64,000 nucleotides of DNA from the NCBI GenBank assembly GCA_964563435.1, contig CAZLXI010000008.1, positions 1 through 64,000 of the forward strand. The letters run 5' to 3'. This document shows positions 1 to 9,000 of this stretch, in pieces. A program made the translations under genes and the position numbers. How positions within the stretch are numbered: position 1 is the first letter of the stretch; every line of letters begins with the position of its first letter. The DNA is from Leadbetterella sp964563435. Lineage in GTDB: Bacteria; Bacteroidota; Bacteroidia; Cytophagales; Spirosomataceae. The notes beneath the pieces are model-generated. The model had not been told where the DNA came from, made no database searches, and saw nothing but the letters and a program-made list of their open reading frames with translations.

Positions 1-2594
1 TCTTTCTTTTCAAAATCCGGGGCTTCTGATGCAGACTCTTCCGATGTTTCTTCCCCGGTTTCTTCGCTCAGGTCGTCGGATTCCGTTTCTTCTTCCGGTT
101 CTTCCTCTTCCACCTTCTCTGATTCCAATACTTTCAGATCCACAATTTTATCAAAGGAAAGTTTATTACCGAGTGCTTTCCAGCCCTTTACATCGATCAT
201 TTCGTCTACTTTGAAAACATCGGTGGTGACCTCTGTCTTCCGGTCTTTGCGGTGCCTGACCTGTATTCTCGGTTTTTGGTCATAGGATACAAACGCCAGC
301 TCTGATTTCGGATGTTCGGAGATAAACATAAACTTCTTGTCGAGGGTGGAAGTCTCTATCAGGAAGCGCTTGACGTGGTAGTTCCTGTGCTCCCCGTCGA
401 GATAGATGCACGACACCGGCCGTTTTTCGTCAAACTTGGCGATAACCATTACCTGCCTCGGCTCGTAATGATTGGTAAGCTCAAAATTGGTGATTTCATA
501 TTCACCGGATTTGTACAGCACGAGGATCTTATCACTTGCTCCGAAATTGCCCAGAAAATCTCCGTGCTCGTCCTTATTCAGCCTCCCCAGGGTAGGGGTA
601 TACCAGATGTTCACACCGCCCAGGGTAGATTTTCCGGCCGTTTTGAAGGCGATCTTACGTACGGCGTATTTGGATACGAGGTTACCGAGGGCCGACCGGT
701 TCTTGATCAGCAGGTCGGCAAAATTAAAGTCAAAGATCTTCTTCTTGGCATTGGAGCTGGCGGTCAGGTTTACCGTCACTATTTCCGCCTCTCCGTTTTC
801 ATTCGCTGAAAAATAAGTGACCTTAGAGCGCGGAGTACCTTTGGTGACATCGTACTCTTTGTCGCGGGTCACCCCGGTCACGGCAAAGCGTTTGGCAAAG
901 GTACGGCCGCTTTTTCCGTCGAGGTACATCACGTTATAGATTTTCCGCTCATCATTCTTCCGGAAAACGGCGCAGTAGATGATATTTTTCCCCACAAACC
1001 CCTTGTCCTGGATCTTGACCACCGAAAACTTTCCGTCGGCCCTGAAAACGACAATATCGTCAATATCCGAGCAGTCCATCACAAACTCGTCTTTCTTCAA
1101 ACCGTAGCCGATAAAGCCGTTCTCCCGGTCCACGTACAGCTTCTGGTTATTGGCGGCCACTACGGCTGCCTGCACTTCGCCGAACTGGATGATCTCCGTT
1201 CTTCTTTCCCGCCCTTTCCCGTATTTCCGGATCAGCTCCTGGAAGAAATTAACACTGTAGCGGACCAGGTTTTCCAGGTTATCATTTACTTCCACCAGTT
1301 CTTCCTGCAATTTCTTCATCAGCTCATCGGCCTTGAAGCTGTCGTATTTGGAGATCCGCTTGATCCGGATCTCGGTAAGGCGGAGGATGTCTTCCCGCAC
1401 GATCTCCCGGTAGAAATCTTTTTTGTAAGGTTCCAGTCCCCGGTCTATGGTTTCTATAACGGCCTCAAAGGTCTCGCATTCTTCGATATCGCGGTAAATG
1501 CGGTTCTCAATAAAGATTTTTTCCAGGGAGCTGTAAAGTAGCTTCTCCATTAATTCTGCCCGACGGATCTCCAGCTCCCGCTTCAGGAGGTGCATAGTCT
1601 GGTCGGTGGAACTTCTCAGGATGTCGCTCACGCTCAGGAAACGGGGCTTCTGGTCTACGATATTTACGGCATTGGGCGATACCGACACTTCGCAGTTGGT
1701 AAAGGCATAGAGTGCATCAATGGTGATATCGGTGGAAGTATTTGGCGCGAGGTGGATCAGTATTTCTACATTTTTAGCCGTATTGTCTTCCACCTTTTTG
1801 ATCTTGATCTTCCCGCTGTCGTTGGCTTTGATGATCGACTCGATCAGGCTGCCGGTAGTGGTGGAAAAAGGAATTTCCGAGATCTTCAGCGTCTTTTTAT
1901 CCACTTCGGATATCTTTGCCCGCATTTTGACTTTACCACCCCGGGCGCCGTCGTTGTAATTACTTACGTCGATCAGTCCGCCCGTCAGGAAATCGGGATA
2001 GAGCGTAAAGGGTTGTTTTTTCAGGTGTTTGATCGAAGCTTCGCAAAGCTCAATAAAATTATGGGGCAGGATCTTAGTGGAAAGCCCTACGGCAATTCCT
2101 TCGGCTCCCATTTCCAGCACCAGCGGGAACTTGGCAGGCAGGGTCACGGGCTCCCTTTTCCGGCCGTCATACGACATCTGCCATTCGGTGGTGTCTTCGT
2201 TGAAGAGCACGTCCTGTCCGAATTTGGAAAGCCGTACCTCGATATACCGCGGCGCAGCGGCCGAGTCGCCGGTACGGATATCGCCCCAGTTTCCCTGGAT
2301 GTCGAGCAAAAGCTCTTTCTGGCCAATGTTGACGATGGCATCCCCGATGGAGGCGTCACCGTGCGGGTGGTACTGCATGGTGGAGCCGATTACATTGGCT
2401 ACTTTGTTGAACCGGCCGTCATCCATTTCCTTCAGGGCATGGAGCAGTCGTCTTTGTACGGGTTTCAGTCCGTCTTCAATGGCCGGTACGGCCCTTTCCA
2501 GGATCACATACGATGCATACTCCAGGAAATACTTTTCAAACATATCATCCAGTATCTCCTTCTGCTGTGTAGGGTCGTAAGTTTCGTCGCTCAT
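1..2594 (-). CDS. parC: DNA topoisomerase IV subunit A, 3'-truncated by the window edge
   Basis: Breakage-reunion subunit of the type IIA topoisomerase that decatenates and relaxes DNA together with a ParE/GyrB-type ATPase. The reading frame starts with ATG at 2594 and runs off the window after about 864 codons. The N-terminal stretch FEKYFLEYASYVILERAVPA and then GLKPVQRRLL is the type IIA winged-helix region. The catalytic tyrosine is Y117 in AAAPRYIEVRLSKF. The visible C-terminus is a run of Glu, Asp and Ser, an acidic tail. The YASYVILERAVPA form of the N-terminus fits the Bacteroidota ParC-like protein better than GyrA, which normally carries YSMSVIVSRALPD. The call of topoisomerase subunit A is near certain; ParC over GyrA is a family-level judgement. 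Confidence 0.93.
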   Translation of the reverse strand, partial: MSDETYDPTQQKEILDDMFEKYFLEYASYVILERAVPAIEDGLKPVQRRLLHALKEMDDGRFNKVANVIGSTMQYHPHGDASIGDAIVNIGQKELLLDIQGNWGDIRTGDSAAAPRYIEVRLSKFGQDVLFNEDTTEWQMSYDGRKREPVTLPAKFPLVLEMGAEGIAVGLSTKILPHNFIELCEASIKHLKKQPFTLYPDFLTGGLIDVSNYNDGARGGKVKMRAKISEVDKKTLKISEIPFSTTTGSLIESIIKANDSGKIKIKKVEDNTAKNVEILIHLAPNTSTDITIDALYAFTNCEVSVSPNAVNIVDQKPRFLSVSDILRSSTDQTMHLLKRELEIRRAELMEKLLYSSLEKIFIENRIYRDIEECETFEAVIETIDRGLEPYKKDFYREIVREDILRLTEIRIKRISKYDSFKADELMKKLQEELVEVNDNLENLVRYSVNFFQELIRKYGKGRERRTEIIQFGEVQAAVVAANNQKLYVDRENGFIGYGLKKDEFVMDCSDIDDIVVFRADGKFSVVKIQDKGFVGKNIIYCAVFRKNDERKIYNVMYLDGKSGRTFAKRFAVTGVTRDKEYDVTKGTPRSKVTYFSANENGEAEIVTVNLTASSNAKKKIFDFNFADLLIKNRSALGNLVSKYAVRKIAFKTAGKSTLGGVNIWYTPTLGRLNKDEHGDFLGNFGASDKILVLYKSGEYEITNFELTNHYEPRQVMVIAKFDEKRPVSCIYLDGEHRNYHVKRFLIETSTLDKKFMFISEHPKSELAFVSYDQKPRIQVRHRKDRKTEVTTDVFKVDEMIDVKGWKALGNKLSFDKIVDLKVLESEKVEEEEPEEETESDDLSEETGEETSEESASEAPDFEKK

Positions 2595-2632
2595 TTATTG
2601 GGTTTCTCTCGTTTACGCAAATATAGGAAATG

Positions 2633-2668
2633 TTAAACAAAAAAATGCCTCCCTTGTGAGGAGGCATT
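2633..2668 (-). terminator. Rho-independent terminator of the RRM protein gene
   Basis: A perfect 9-bp stem (2644-2652 with 2660-2668, AATGCCTCC/GGAGGCATT) and a 7-nt loop lie 24 bp past the stop of the RRM gene. Read on the minus strand, the stem is followed by a run of seven T. It separates the RRM gene from the topoisomerase gene. Confidence 0.88.
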
Positions 2669-2691
2669 AACACAAAACAAAGTCCGATGTC

Positions 2692-2964
2692 TTAGTATCT
2701 TTCTCTTCTTTGAGGTCTCTCGCCTTTGGGTTCGGCAAGTTTAACTACGATAGTACGACCGTCCAGTTCTGTTTCGTTCAGGCCATTGATAGCTGCCTGA
2801 GCTTCTGAATCATTAGGCATTTCTACAAATCCGAATCCTTTGGAACGACCCGTAAATTTGTCGAAAATGACTTTAGCTGAATCTACAGCACCGTACTCTT
2901 GGAATGCACCTAAAAGGGTGTCGTCTGAAGTGTCGTAATTCAACTTTGCTACGAAAATGTTCAT
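2692..2964 (-). CDS. Small single-RRM RNA-binding protein
   Basis: A 90-residue protein made of one RNA recognition motif. RNP2 is IFVAKLN at residues 3-9 and RNP1 is SKGFGFVEM near residues 42-50, with the aromatic residues that stack on RNA bases. A short basic tail (PKGERPQRRERY) follows the fold. Proteins of this kind in Bacteroidota and cyanobacteria bind single-stranded RNA and are thought to act as post-transcriptional regulators or chaperones; no specific target can be read here. The leader upstream of the ATG is almost pure A/T, which may help ribosome loading without a Shine-Dalgarno sequence. The gene has its own terminator and no operon partner. Confidence 0.92.
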   Translation of the reverse strand: MNIFVAKLNYDTSDDTLLGAFQEYGAVDSAKVIFDKFTGRSKGFGFVEMPNDSEAQAAINGLNETELDGRTIVVKLAEPKGERPQRRERY

Positions 2965-3319
2965 TTGAAAAAAAAATAAAAAATTAAAAAATAGAGCTCA
3001 AACACCGTAGCAAAACCGATATAAATATTGACCTGCAAACGAAGTGGTAACTCGAAAACGTAGTAAAGGTATTGGTTTTAAATTACATTTCAAGTAGGGA
3101 AGAATTTTATCAGGGAACGAGATGGCTGTTTTGGAGGGTTCTTTTTGTGTCAAAATGAGCCTTTTGAGCTTTTTTTGGCCCATTTTGGTGCAATTTGGAG
3201 CAGTGACCGGCCATATTAAATTTTCCTTAAAATTTATTAAACGGTACCACCTGAAGGTAAGAATTGCTTTTTATTTTCAAAAAACAGGCTATGACAACAT
3301 TAAAAATGACGTATCGTTA

Positions 3320-3327
3320 TATATTTG
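3320..3327 (+). promoter_or_regulatory. -7 promoter box of the PorE-like gene
   Basis: TATATTTG matches the Bacteroidota -7 consensus TAnnTTTG exactly and lies 24 bp before the ATG at 3352. I see no good -33 TTG at the usual distance. The match argues against the TTG codon at 3325, which lies inside the box, as a start. Confidence 0.5.
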
Positions 3328-3351
3328 TTAAACAGAACCAAACGGATCGGA

Positions 3352-5340
3352 ATGAGGTCAGCGCTTACGCTTTTACTTTTGTTTTTTTGTTTCTTTTCGG
3401 GCCCGGAGAGCATAGCTCAGTTGAAGAGCTATAAACGGGGCTTGTCCAGCTTTGATAACGGCCACTACAATATTGCTATTCAGGAGTTTTTGAAAGTGAA
3501 GGAAATTGAATCGGCTTATGCAGGGGAGCTGAATCGAAAACTGGGCGACGCCTACCGCTTAAGTAATAAATGGGCGGAGAGTATTCCCTATTATGAAAAA
3601 GCGCTGGAGAACGGAGTCAAAGATACGGACATCCTGTTTTACCTGGGTTATGCCTTAAAATCAAAAGGGGAGTACACAAAGGCAAAGGAATATTTTAAAC
3701 GTTTTGCAGACGTTAACCCGGCTGACAAAGTGCTGGCCGAAAGGGTGCTGCGGGAAATGAATTCCCTGCTGCTGACCGAATCTATTTTTCTGAAAAATTC
3801 GGAAAAAGAATTCCGTAACCTGGAGGCAGTGAATACGCCCGGAACCGAGTTTACCGGTGCAGTGTATAACGGACACCTCGTTTTCGCTGCCTCGCGAAAG
3901 GAGAAGATATATGCCAATGACCTGCCTTACCTGGGTTTATATAAATCAAAGATCAGTGAAGACCTGGGTACGGTAGGAAAACCGGAGCTCTTCAGTTCTG
4001 CCATTTTTGCGGATGACCGCAACGAAGGCTCCCCCACCTTTACCCCGGACGGGAAGATCATGGTGTTTGCCCGGGGAAATTCCGGTAAACGAAAAGACCT
4101 TTCACCGGATGTGGACCTGTATATGAGCCGCTATGTGCAAGGCGAAGGCTGGACCAGCCCTGCGCGGGTTCCGGCGTCGGATTCGCTGGCGTTCGACGGC
4201 TCGCCGGCCTTTTCGGGTGACGGCAAAACCCTTTATTTCAGCTCTAACCGCACCGGTGGAAACGGCGGCCTGGACATTTACCGGGTGAACATGGATGCCT
4301 CGGGAAGGTTCGGGAACCCGGTCAATATGGGCAAGGCGATCAATACCGCCGGTGATGAGATCTTCCCCTTCGTATCGGGTGACGGCAAATTATATTTTGC
4401 TTCCGACGGTCACCCAGGCCTGGGCAAGCTCGACATCTTCGTAGCGATACGTACCGGCGGTAAGATCACGGTGGAGAACCTTGGTCTTCCTTACAACAGC
4501 TCGATGGATGATTTCGGGTACATGGAAGACGAATACGGAAATGAATTCTTTACGTCCAACCGTTCCGGCGGAAAGGGCGATGACGATATTTACTATTACC
4601 AGGCACCGGAAACGCCGGCAGAAGTGGTGGAAACGCCACCGGTGACGGAAACAGACAAAAAGATCGTGAATTACTACCTGACCGGTGAGGTGCTGTCGGA
4701 AGGTAAGCTGCTGGACTCCGCTGTGGTGAATATCTATAAGCTGGAAGGCGGGATAGAGACCCTCTTTGCAGAGAACCTGGTCACGAACGACGGTAAATTC
4801 GGGCCGGTTAAAATGGAGGAGGATGAAGATTATGTGCTCCTGACCGAAAAGCCGGATTATCTTACCAGAAGAGAAGGATTTACTATGTACGGCCGCTCCA
4901 TTCCGGCGGTGTTGCTGACCCGGCCGGTGACAGACACCACTTTCCATGTACGGATCCCGCTTGACCGTATATTCGTGGGCAAGACCTTCCGTCTGGAAAA
5001 TATCTATTATGACCTGGATAAAGCGGATATCCGTCCCGATGCCGCCCTGGAGCTGGATAAGCTGGTACAGATCCTGAGAGATAACCCGGGCATCCGGATC
5101 GAGCTGGGGTCGCATACCGACTCCCGCGCTTCCGATATCTATAACCAACGGCTTTCACAGCGCCGGGCCGATGCTGCTATCAACTACATCGTGAACAAAG
5201 GAATCTCTGGCGAGCGTCTTGAGGCACGGGGCTATGGCGAATCCGAGCTGATCATAGAAAATGCCAGAACCGAGGCGGAACACCAGCAGAACCGCCGTAC
5301 GGAGTTTAAGGTGATCGAGATCGGCAGGGTGGTGGATTAA
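3352..5340 (+). CDS. PorE-like envelope protein: TPR, PD40 propeller, carboxypeptidase-regulatory-like domain, OmpA
   Basis: About 662 residues. A signal peptide (MRSALTLLLLFFCFFSG) is followed by TPR-like helices (about residues 20-115). Then come PD40/WD40-like blades, each carrying a SP.F..DGK or DGKLYFAS pattern (about 160-430), and a small beta domain starting NYYLTGEVL (about 440-530). The C-terminal OmpA peptidoglycan-binding domain has YYDLDKADIRPDA, LGSHTDSRASDIYNQRLSQ and ARGYGE. This order is that of PorE, the peptidoglycan-anchored accessory of the type IX secretion system, and of several related Flavobacteria proteins. PorE is a lipoprotein, but I see no clear lipobox here, so the T9SS role is an inference. 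The start at ATG 3352 is preferred because it begins the signal peptide and leaves room for the promoter. Confidence 0.85.
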   Translation: MRSALTLLLLFFCFFSGPESIAQLKSYKRGLSSFDNGHYNIAIQEFLKVKEIESAYAGELNRKLGDAYRLSNKWAESIPYYEKALENGVKDTDILFYLGYALKSKGEYTKAKEYFKRFADVNPADKVLAERVLREMNSLLLTESIFLKNSEKEFRNLEAVNTPGTEFTGAVYNGHLVFAASRKEKIYANDLPYLGLYKSKISEDLGTVGKPELFSSAIFADDRNEGSPTFTPDGKIMVFARGNSGKRKDLSPDVDLYMSRYVQGEGWTSPARVPASDSLAFDGSPAFSGDGKTLYFSSNRTGGNGGLDIYRVNMDASGRFGNPVNMGKAINTAGDEIFPFVSGDGKLYFASDGHPGLGKLDIFVAIRTGGKITVENLGLPYNSSMDDFGYMEDEYGNEFFTSNRSGGKGDDDIYYYQAPETPAEVVETPPVTETDKKIVNYYLTGEVLSEGKLLDSAVVNIYKLEGGIETLFAENLVTNDGKFGPVKMEEDEDYVLLTEKPDYLTRREGFTMYGRSIPAVLLTRPVTDTTFHVRIPLDRIFVGKTFRLENIYYDLDKADIRPDAALELDKLVQILRDNPGIRIELGSHTDSRASDIYNQRLSQRRADAAINYIVNKGISGERLEARGYGESELIIENARTEAEHQQNRRTEFKVIEIGRVVD

Positions 5341-5380
5341 GCTTTTTGATTTCAAAGGTAATTTTTGACTATGTCTATAC

Positions 5381-5419
5381 AAAACAGCCGGGTCAGTTAT
5401 CCCCTGACCCGGCTGTTTT
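5381..5419. terminator. Bidirectional terminator between convergent genes
   Basis: A perfect 16-bp stem (5381-5396 with 5404-5419; core AACAGCCGGGTCAG) and a 7-nt loop. The arm ends are AAAA on the left and TTTT on the right, so the hairpin can end transcription from both the PorE-like gene on the plus strand and the collagen-like gene on the minus strand. Confidence 0.9.
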
Positions 5420-5451
5420 GTATTTACGTTTTCAGATCTGAAGCAGCAATT

Positions 5452-5988
5452 TCAATCTGGCAGGTTATAATATTCTTTCACGGCCTCATAATCATTAAAA
5501 TCCAGGGAAGTGAGGCGCCCGTTCCTCAGGTCATTAGCCGGGATAATGACGATTCTGGTGGACTCAAATGTCTGATTACCGCTTCCCGTTAACCGGTTGA
5601 TAAAAAATTGAGATGTGCCAGTAGCCCGGGTGAATGTTCTGTAAGAAAAGGAACTTGTAGCATTACCCGGGAGAGCATACCAGAAACCGGCTACCCTTAC
5701 ATAGCAAAAAAAGGCAGATGAGGCCACCTGGTCGATCGTGATACCCGTCAGCGTGTAGCTGAGCTCTGAGCCGCTATGTACTCTTGAGGCGTAAGAGATC
5801 TGGATAACATTGGCATTGCCCACAGGCCCCTGCGGGCCTGTAGCGCCTGCTGGTCCTGCCGGCCCGGCGGGTCCTGCTTCTCCGGCGGGCCCTGCCGGTC
5901 CCACGGCACCCTCTTTACAGGAATAGAACATCGTGCCTGCAGCAAAAAGGGCTACCCATAACAAAAGAAGTTTCGCTTTCATAGTCAT
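5452..5988 (-). CDS. Collagen-like repeat lipoprotein
   Basis: A 178-residue protein. The N-terminus MTMKAKLLLLWVALFAAGTMFYSC is a lipoprotein signal with Cys24 as the likely lipidated residue. It is followed directly by about nine Gly-X-Y triplets (GPAGPAGEAGPAGPAGPAG and on), which is the collagen-like pattern. The remaining 115 residues form a probable beta-rich globular domain that I do not recognise. It should sit on the outer membrane or cell surface. The start may be Met1 or Met3. The gene follows the 2027-residue protein gene on the same strand and carries its own copy of the 60-bp element found in front of that gene, so the two are probably co-regulated rather than merely adjacent. 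Confidence 0.85.
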   Translation of the reverse strand: MTMKAKLLLLWVALFAAGTMFYSCKEGAVGPAGPAGEAGPAGPAGPAGATGPQGPVGNANVIQISYASRVHSGSELSYTLTGITIDQVASSAFFCYVRVAGFWYALPGNATSSFSYRTFTRATGTSQFFINRLTGSGNQTFESTRIVIIPANDLRNGRLTSLDFNDYEAVKEYYNLPD

Positions 5989-6010
5989 TATTTGTGTTTG
6001 ATTATTTCAA

Positions 6011-6070
6011 TGATACAAAGTTCGGTCAGGAAATAATGTGGCGGTATACCACAAACAGGTGATATTTTTC
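6011..6070 (-). promoter_or_regulatory. Shared 60-bp upstream element, copy A (collagen-like gene)
   Basis: Ungapped match of 51 of 60 bases to the copy at 12271-12330. It starts 22 bp before the collagen-like ATG. Read on the minus strand it ends in GAACTTTG, seven of eight bases of the -7 box. The palindrome GGTATACC lies 19-20 bp further upstream, where a -33 box would be, followed by a conserved AAATATCACCTGTTT-type block. This arrangement suggests an activator-dependent promoter. Confidence 0.6.
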
Positions 6071-6085
6071 ATACCTGTGCAGGCG

Positions 6086-9000
6086 TTACGTATTAACATT
6101 CGTTCGTATTTTTATGATTGCAAAATATTCAGATTGAGGTCCGGTAAACTGCACTCTGTTTTCGTAATTAACCGACACATCATTGTTAAAAATCTCCCAT
6201 GTTTTCGTAGGGTCTATTTTGCCATTTGAATCCAGATAAATTTTACGTTTACCCACACTAACGTTGTTTTGATCTCTTGCCGGAATGCTATTATTCCAGC
6301 CGGTTCCCGATCGTGTAGTCTGAATGCCGTCCAGTTCCAGGTTTCCTCCTGTAACTATAATATGATCGGAGTGAACCTCCACCACTATATCTGAATGAGA
6401 TGCGGCCCTTTTCACTCTCCACGTTGTTCTGTTGACCACGTTATTGTAATTGACGCTACTGCTCCTGGCTACAATATCTCCGAGCTGAGGAACGTATTCA
6501 TCGATCCGGTAGCCCCAGAATGGATTTCCAAAAACCTGCTCTTCTTTGTTCCGGATGGCTTTGGCAATGAAATCCACATGCCTGATCGAGTGTGAAAAAA
6601 CACTATTACCGGTGATGCCGGCATTCGAGACCAAATATGAAATAAAGGCAGCGCTCCAGGCAGATTGGCTGGCAATATTGCTACTGGCGTTTGCAGGCGT
6701 GAGCTGCCGGGTAGGGTCACCCTGGTTATCCGTATCATATGCGGCGGTCCAATAGCTGGTAAGCCGGTCTGTTACATGGTGATCAGCATCCGTTTCCCAC
6801 CAGGCATCGCCTGTATGTGATCCGCCGGTATGCCAATGTGTATATTCACCATTTGCTCCGGAAACTAAACGGGACTTATAGGCAGCCATATTGGAAGGTA
6901 CCCCCGCAATCCAGCTTCGCCTCGTTGCCTGGCCCTCACTGGGTGGAATTGCATCCCTGAAATGAACAATCTGAATAAAGAGGCTTCCCGGATTGTCGGT
7001 TACCATTTGCTCATATGCAGCGAGAAATTGATCAAAAGATTCTGTAGATTGGGATCCCGTAGCCGGATTATTGAATGTCATCATAACATGAGCCGTATCA
7101 TTTAAATCCGTGCCGGAAATACCTGTAAGAATCCTTGCGTGCGGTGAAAATGCCCCGGTTGATGAGTTTGAATCGGTGGTAACCCACAGCGGGCCATACG
7201 TTTGCAGCCATAAAATATACTGACTCAACGGGTAGCTGGCCGGAGCCTCACCGATCATCTGCATGGCCGTGATAAATTCTTCTTTCTCGGAAGCAAATAA
7301 ACCCTGGTTAGCATCAAACTTTGCCGTATATCTAAATTCGTCAGCCGGGTTTAGATTGAGCCCGGCTTCACGTAATACGCTACGGATAGGGGATGATGTA
7401 CTTGACTTCCAGTTCCACATCATGGTAGCTGCAGTAGCCCAGCAGAGCATTGAGCCTGGTTGTTGCATTGCAGGCACATCATAACGGATATTTACACCGG
7501 CATTTTCGCCTTCTGAGGTGGAAGAACTTATTTCGACCGACTCAAGATTTCCGTCGGAGTCTGTGCGTTGTGCGGTGACACTTCGTCCGCTACCGGCAGC
7601 TTCAATGGCGGCGGCGGCCAAAGATGGCCTTGCAACTTCTCTCGCAGTTTCTGCTTCACTTCTGCGTGTATCACCGCCATCAATTTGATTTTCAAGATGA
7701 CGCGATACCAGATCGGAGTGGCGTTCCGGAGTAATTGCTCCGGATTCCCGGGCATTATTCAATGAAGACATAATATTATCGGAGTTGGCTGTATTATGTT
7801 CCTGAATAGCCATACCTTTTGCCATTTCTGCCAGGGCTTTTACGTTTTCCTGATTAGAAAGATAGGTTTGCATCGCATTCTGCTGGTTTCCTGTTAAACC
7901 GGTAATATCATTGAAGATACCGGCCTTACCCATCAGGTCCGACAAACCGGCCAGTCCGGCTCCAGGTGCTGGTGTCGCCGGCACATTCTGAATGCTCACG
8001 ATCGGCTGTGCAAACTCTTTGAACACAGCTTTCCAATCCGTAACCACAGGCGTTGGCGTTACCACGGGAACAATCGCTGTTGGCTCCTCCGTTTTAAACT
8101 TATCCCAGTCTTGAGATGAGTTAGGTTTCACTTTTTCGCAGGCATCGCAACTGCCTTGTACAGCTTCCAGGAATACCCCCCGGTTAGGCAGGCTAACCCG
8201 GTATGGGGGTGCGGGGGTCAACGGCTTATAATGATTAAACAGCGCTTCCGATACGGAAACGGCAGCTTCCTGCTCGCTATTCATTTCAACTACGTAAGAT
8301 TTGTTAACCCTGTAGCCTTCCGCCACCGGAAATACCAGCGAGTTTCCGGTTACCGTAATGAGCTGGTTTTTAATCACAGAAGCTAAACTCCGGTATCCGA
8401 TCGGATTACCAAACTCGTTATAGATCTGGATGCTGAAACCATCCATCAACATAAATCTCCTTTCTGTGTCGAGGTTAAACCAAAGGGTGCGGTTATAGTG
8501 TTCGATGTTGCTGTTTAGGTGCTGAATTAGTTGTTTGGCAACATACTGATCCTCTTTTCTCGGGTTTCGTTTTTCCTGAGCATTAAGTGGTGTAAAAATA
8601 GGCGGAATGTTGTCGCGCAGGTCATCCTGCAGCGATTTTTGCAGAATGGTGTTATTGCTAAACTCTGTTGCATAGTCAATACGTACACCTTCGGCCTGAA
8701 AGGTCACAAAGTTAAAAAATATTTCATGCCGCGGAGAACCCGCTAATGGTGAATTATAGGTGATGGTAATATTGCTTACGTCTGAGCGCCGCAACGAACT
8801 GGTGCCGCGTAGTTTCACTTCTATAAGCCTTTCACCACCGCGATATTTACTCTGAGGCGCGAGATCAAGTGTAAATGGAGACAATTTCAGACGATCCTGC
8901 CCGGTTTCCGTTTTCAACAACTTTTCCAAAATCATCGGAGCTATATTGTCATTAAAAATTCTGTCCCAGTCGGCCACTACATTATTATTGAAGTATCTGA

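Noticed and set aside
1590..2636. A 348-residue open frame on the plus strand
   Set aside because: It is antisense to the topoisomerase gene, whose minus-strand frame has all family motifs. No recognisable protein features.
4390..5148. A 252-residue open frame on the minus strand
   Set aside because: Lies fully inside the PorE-like gene, opposite its OmpA and propeller domains. A shadow frame.
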